41,462 nt of DNA, taken from the NCBI GenBank assembly GCA_004297845.1, contig SCSP01000390.1:1-41462 (forward strand), in the 5' to 3' direction. Under the pieces are notes generated by a model. The model did no database searches and was not told the origin of the DNA. It saw nothing but the letters and a program-made list of their open reading frames with translations. Shown piece by piece: positions 41,132-41,462 of this stretch. The DNA is from Bacteroidota bacterium. GTDB lineage: Bacteria > Bacteroidota > Bacteroidia > Palsa-948. Made by a program: the position numbers and the translations under genes. Position 1 is the first letter of the stretch; each line of letters starts with the position of its first letter.

Positions 41132-41155
41132 TTCCCTTTAGGGGCAGGGGGTGGC
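41132..41155. repeat. GC-rich dispersed repeat, intergenic copy
   Basis: ttccctttaggggcaggggg then tggcc: a short GC-rich stretch with the ggggcaggggg core shared with the lpxK repeat. It ends 5 bp before the glycosyltransferase stop codon. Confidence 0.5.
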
Positions 41156-41159
41156 CTTT

Positions 41160-41462
41160 TTACTTGAGTTCCTTGTTCGCTTCCATATCAAACCACATGG
41201 CAAACAGGGTGAATAAGCTCGCGCTCATGAACGAGAACATAGCGGCAAGGGCGTTGATAGGAGGAATGTTTCCGAAGACGTAGACGAACCATATGATACG
41301 CACAGAGAGCAAGAGGGTTGCAATAAAGAAAAAAAAGCCCAAAAAGTAAAAAAATACAAGAGGATGAAAATTCCGAATGATGTATTTTTCTTTCATTCTC
41401 CAGAGGAACAATTTCAGCAGAAGCCAGGAAATGCTAAATACCACTTTTCTTATTTTTATTCC
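41160..41462 (-). CDS. Glycosyltransferase family 2, C-terminal membrane part (5' end beyond window)
   Basis: The frame is open to the window edge, so the gene continues outside. The visible about 100 residues hold two hydrophobic helices (about 28-55 and 64-85 from the first visible Met-like codon). Signature strings such as YIIRNFHPLVFFYFLGFFFF and PPINALAAMFSFMSASLFTLFAMWFDME match the C-terminal membrane domain of Bacteroidota dolichol-phosphate-mannosyltransferase-like GT2 proteins. The catalytic GT-A domain would lie upstream. The GTG at 41444 is unlikely to be a real start because the frame before it is open (G-I-K-I-R-K). The likely role is glycan or lipid-linked sugar synthesis in the inner membrane. 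Confidence 0.75.
   Translation of the reverse strand, partial: GIKIRKVVFSISWLLLKLFLWRMKEKYIIRNFHPLVFFYFLGFFFFIATLLLSVRIIWFVYVFGNIPPINALAAMFSFMSASLFTLFAMWFDMEANKELK

Overview
The window looks like the chromosome of a Bacteroidota bacterium, probably from an environmental lineage near Chitinophagales or Sphingobacteriales. The evidence is type IX secretion (T9SS) C-terminal sorting domains on three secreted proteins, promoters of the TAnnTTTG type, few Shine-Dalgarno sequences, an AT-rich base composition, and Gram-negative envelope genes (lpxK, mlaEFD, RND efflux). I saw no rRNA, tRNA, CRISPR array or prophage.

Layout. 1-1809: a small heat-shock protein with a damaged 3' end, a cardiolipin-synthase fragment and an M50 protease with CBS domains. 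1854-8929 (minus): an ArsR-led heavy-metal RND efflux operon whose pump gene is split in two. 9105-13106 (plus): a sulfur operon (ArsR, SQR-like flavoprotein, rhodanese-thioredoxin lipoprotein, cytochrome c, methyltransferase, DsrE protein). 13295-19322 (plus): a lipid-transport and stress operon (mlaE-mlaF-mlaD, DnaJ, thioredoxin, release-factor-like protein, iron-permease-like protein, beta-CASP nuclease). 19366-22646: CDP-alcohol phosphatidyltransferase and CBS protein (minus), divergent from a phasin-like protein and an ABC1/UbiB kinase. 22764-27406: secreted proteins, a DUF4136 lipoprotein, a STAS-like protein and a frameshifted AI-2E-type permease gene. 27502-33680 (minus): three secreted repeat proteins. 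33969-41462: housekeeping genes (lpxK, typA, NIF3-like, zinc ribbon, recQ, end of a family 2 glycosyltransferase) carrying dispersed repeats and a MITE-like element.

Main finding. A dyad TGAY-N4-RTCA, the core shape of FNR/CRP-family operators, occurs eight times, each time in a promoter region. It sits at one of two fixed distances from a TAnnTTTG-like -7 element: 45 bp (hsp20, metal operon, mlaE operon, secreted-protein gene at 22764, beta-helix operon at 33680) or 23 bp (metal operon, CBS gene, phasin gene). The two distances differ by 22 bp, two helical turns, as class I and class II activator sites do. This ties metal efflux, protein repair, lipid transport, CBS sensing, phasin/UbiB and secreted surface proteins into one predicted regulon, probably responsive to low oxygen or redox state. 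The gene set partly resembles the mycobacterial DosR dormancy regulon (Hsp20, M50-CBS protease, paired-CBS protein). No CRP/FNR regulator gene lies in the window.

All calls come from reading the sequence and translations by eye; no database search or folding calculation was run.
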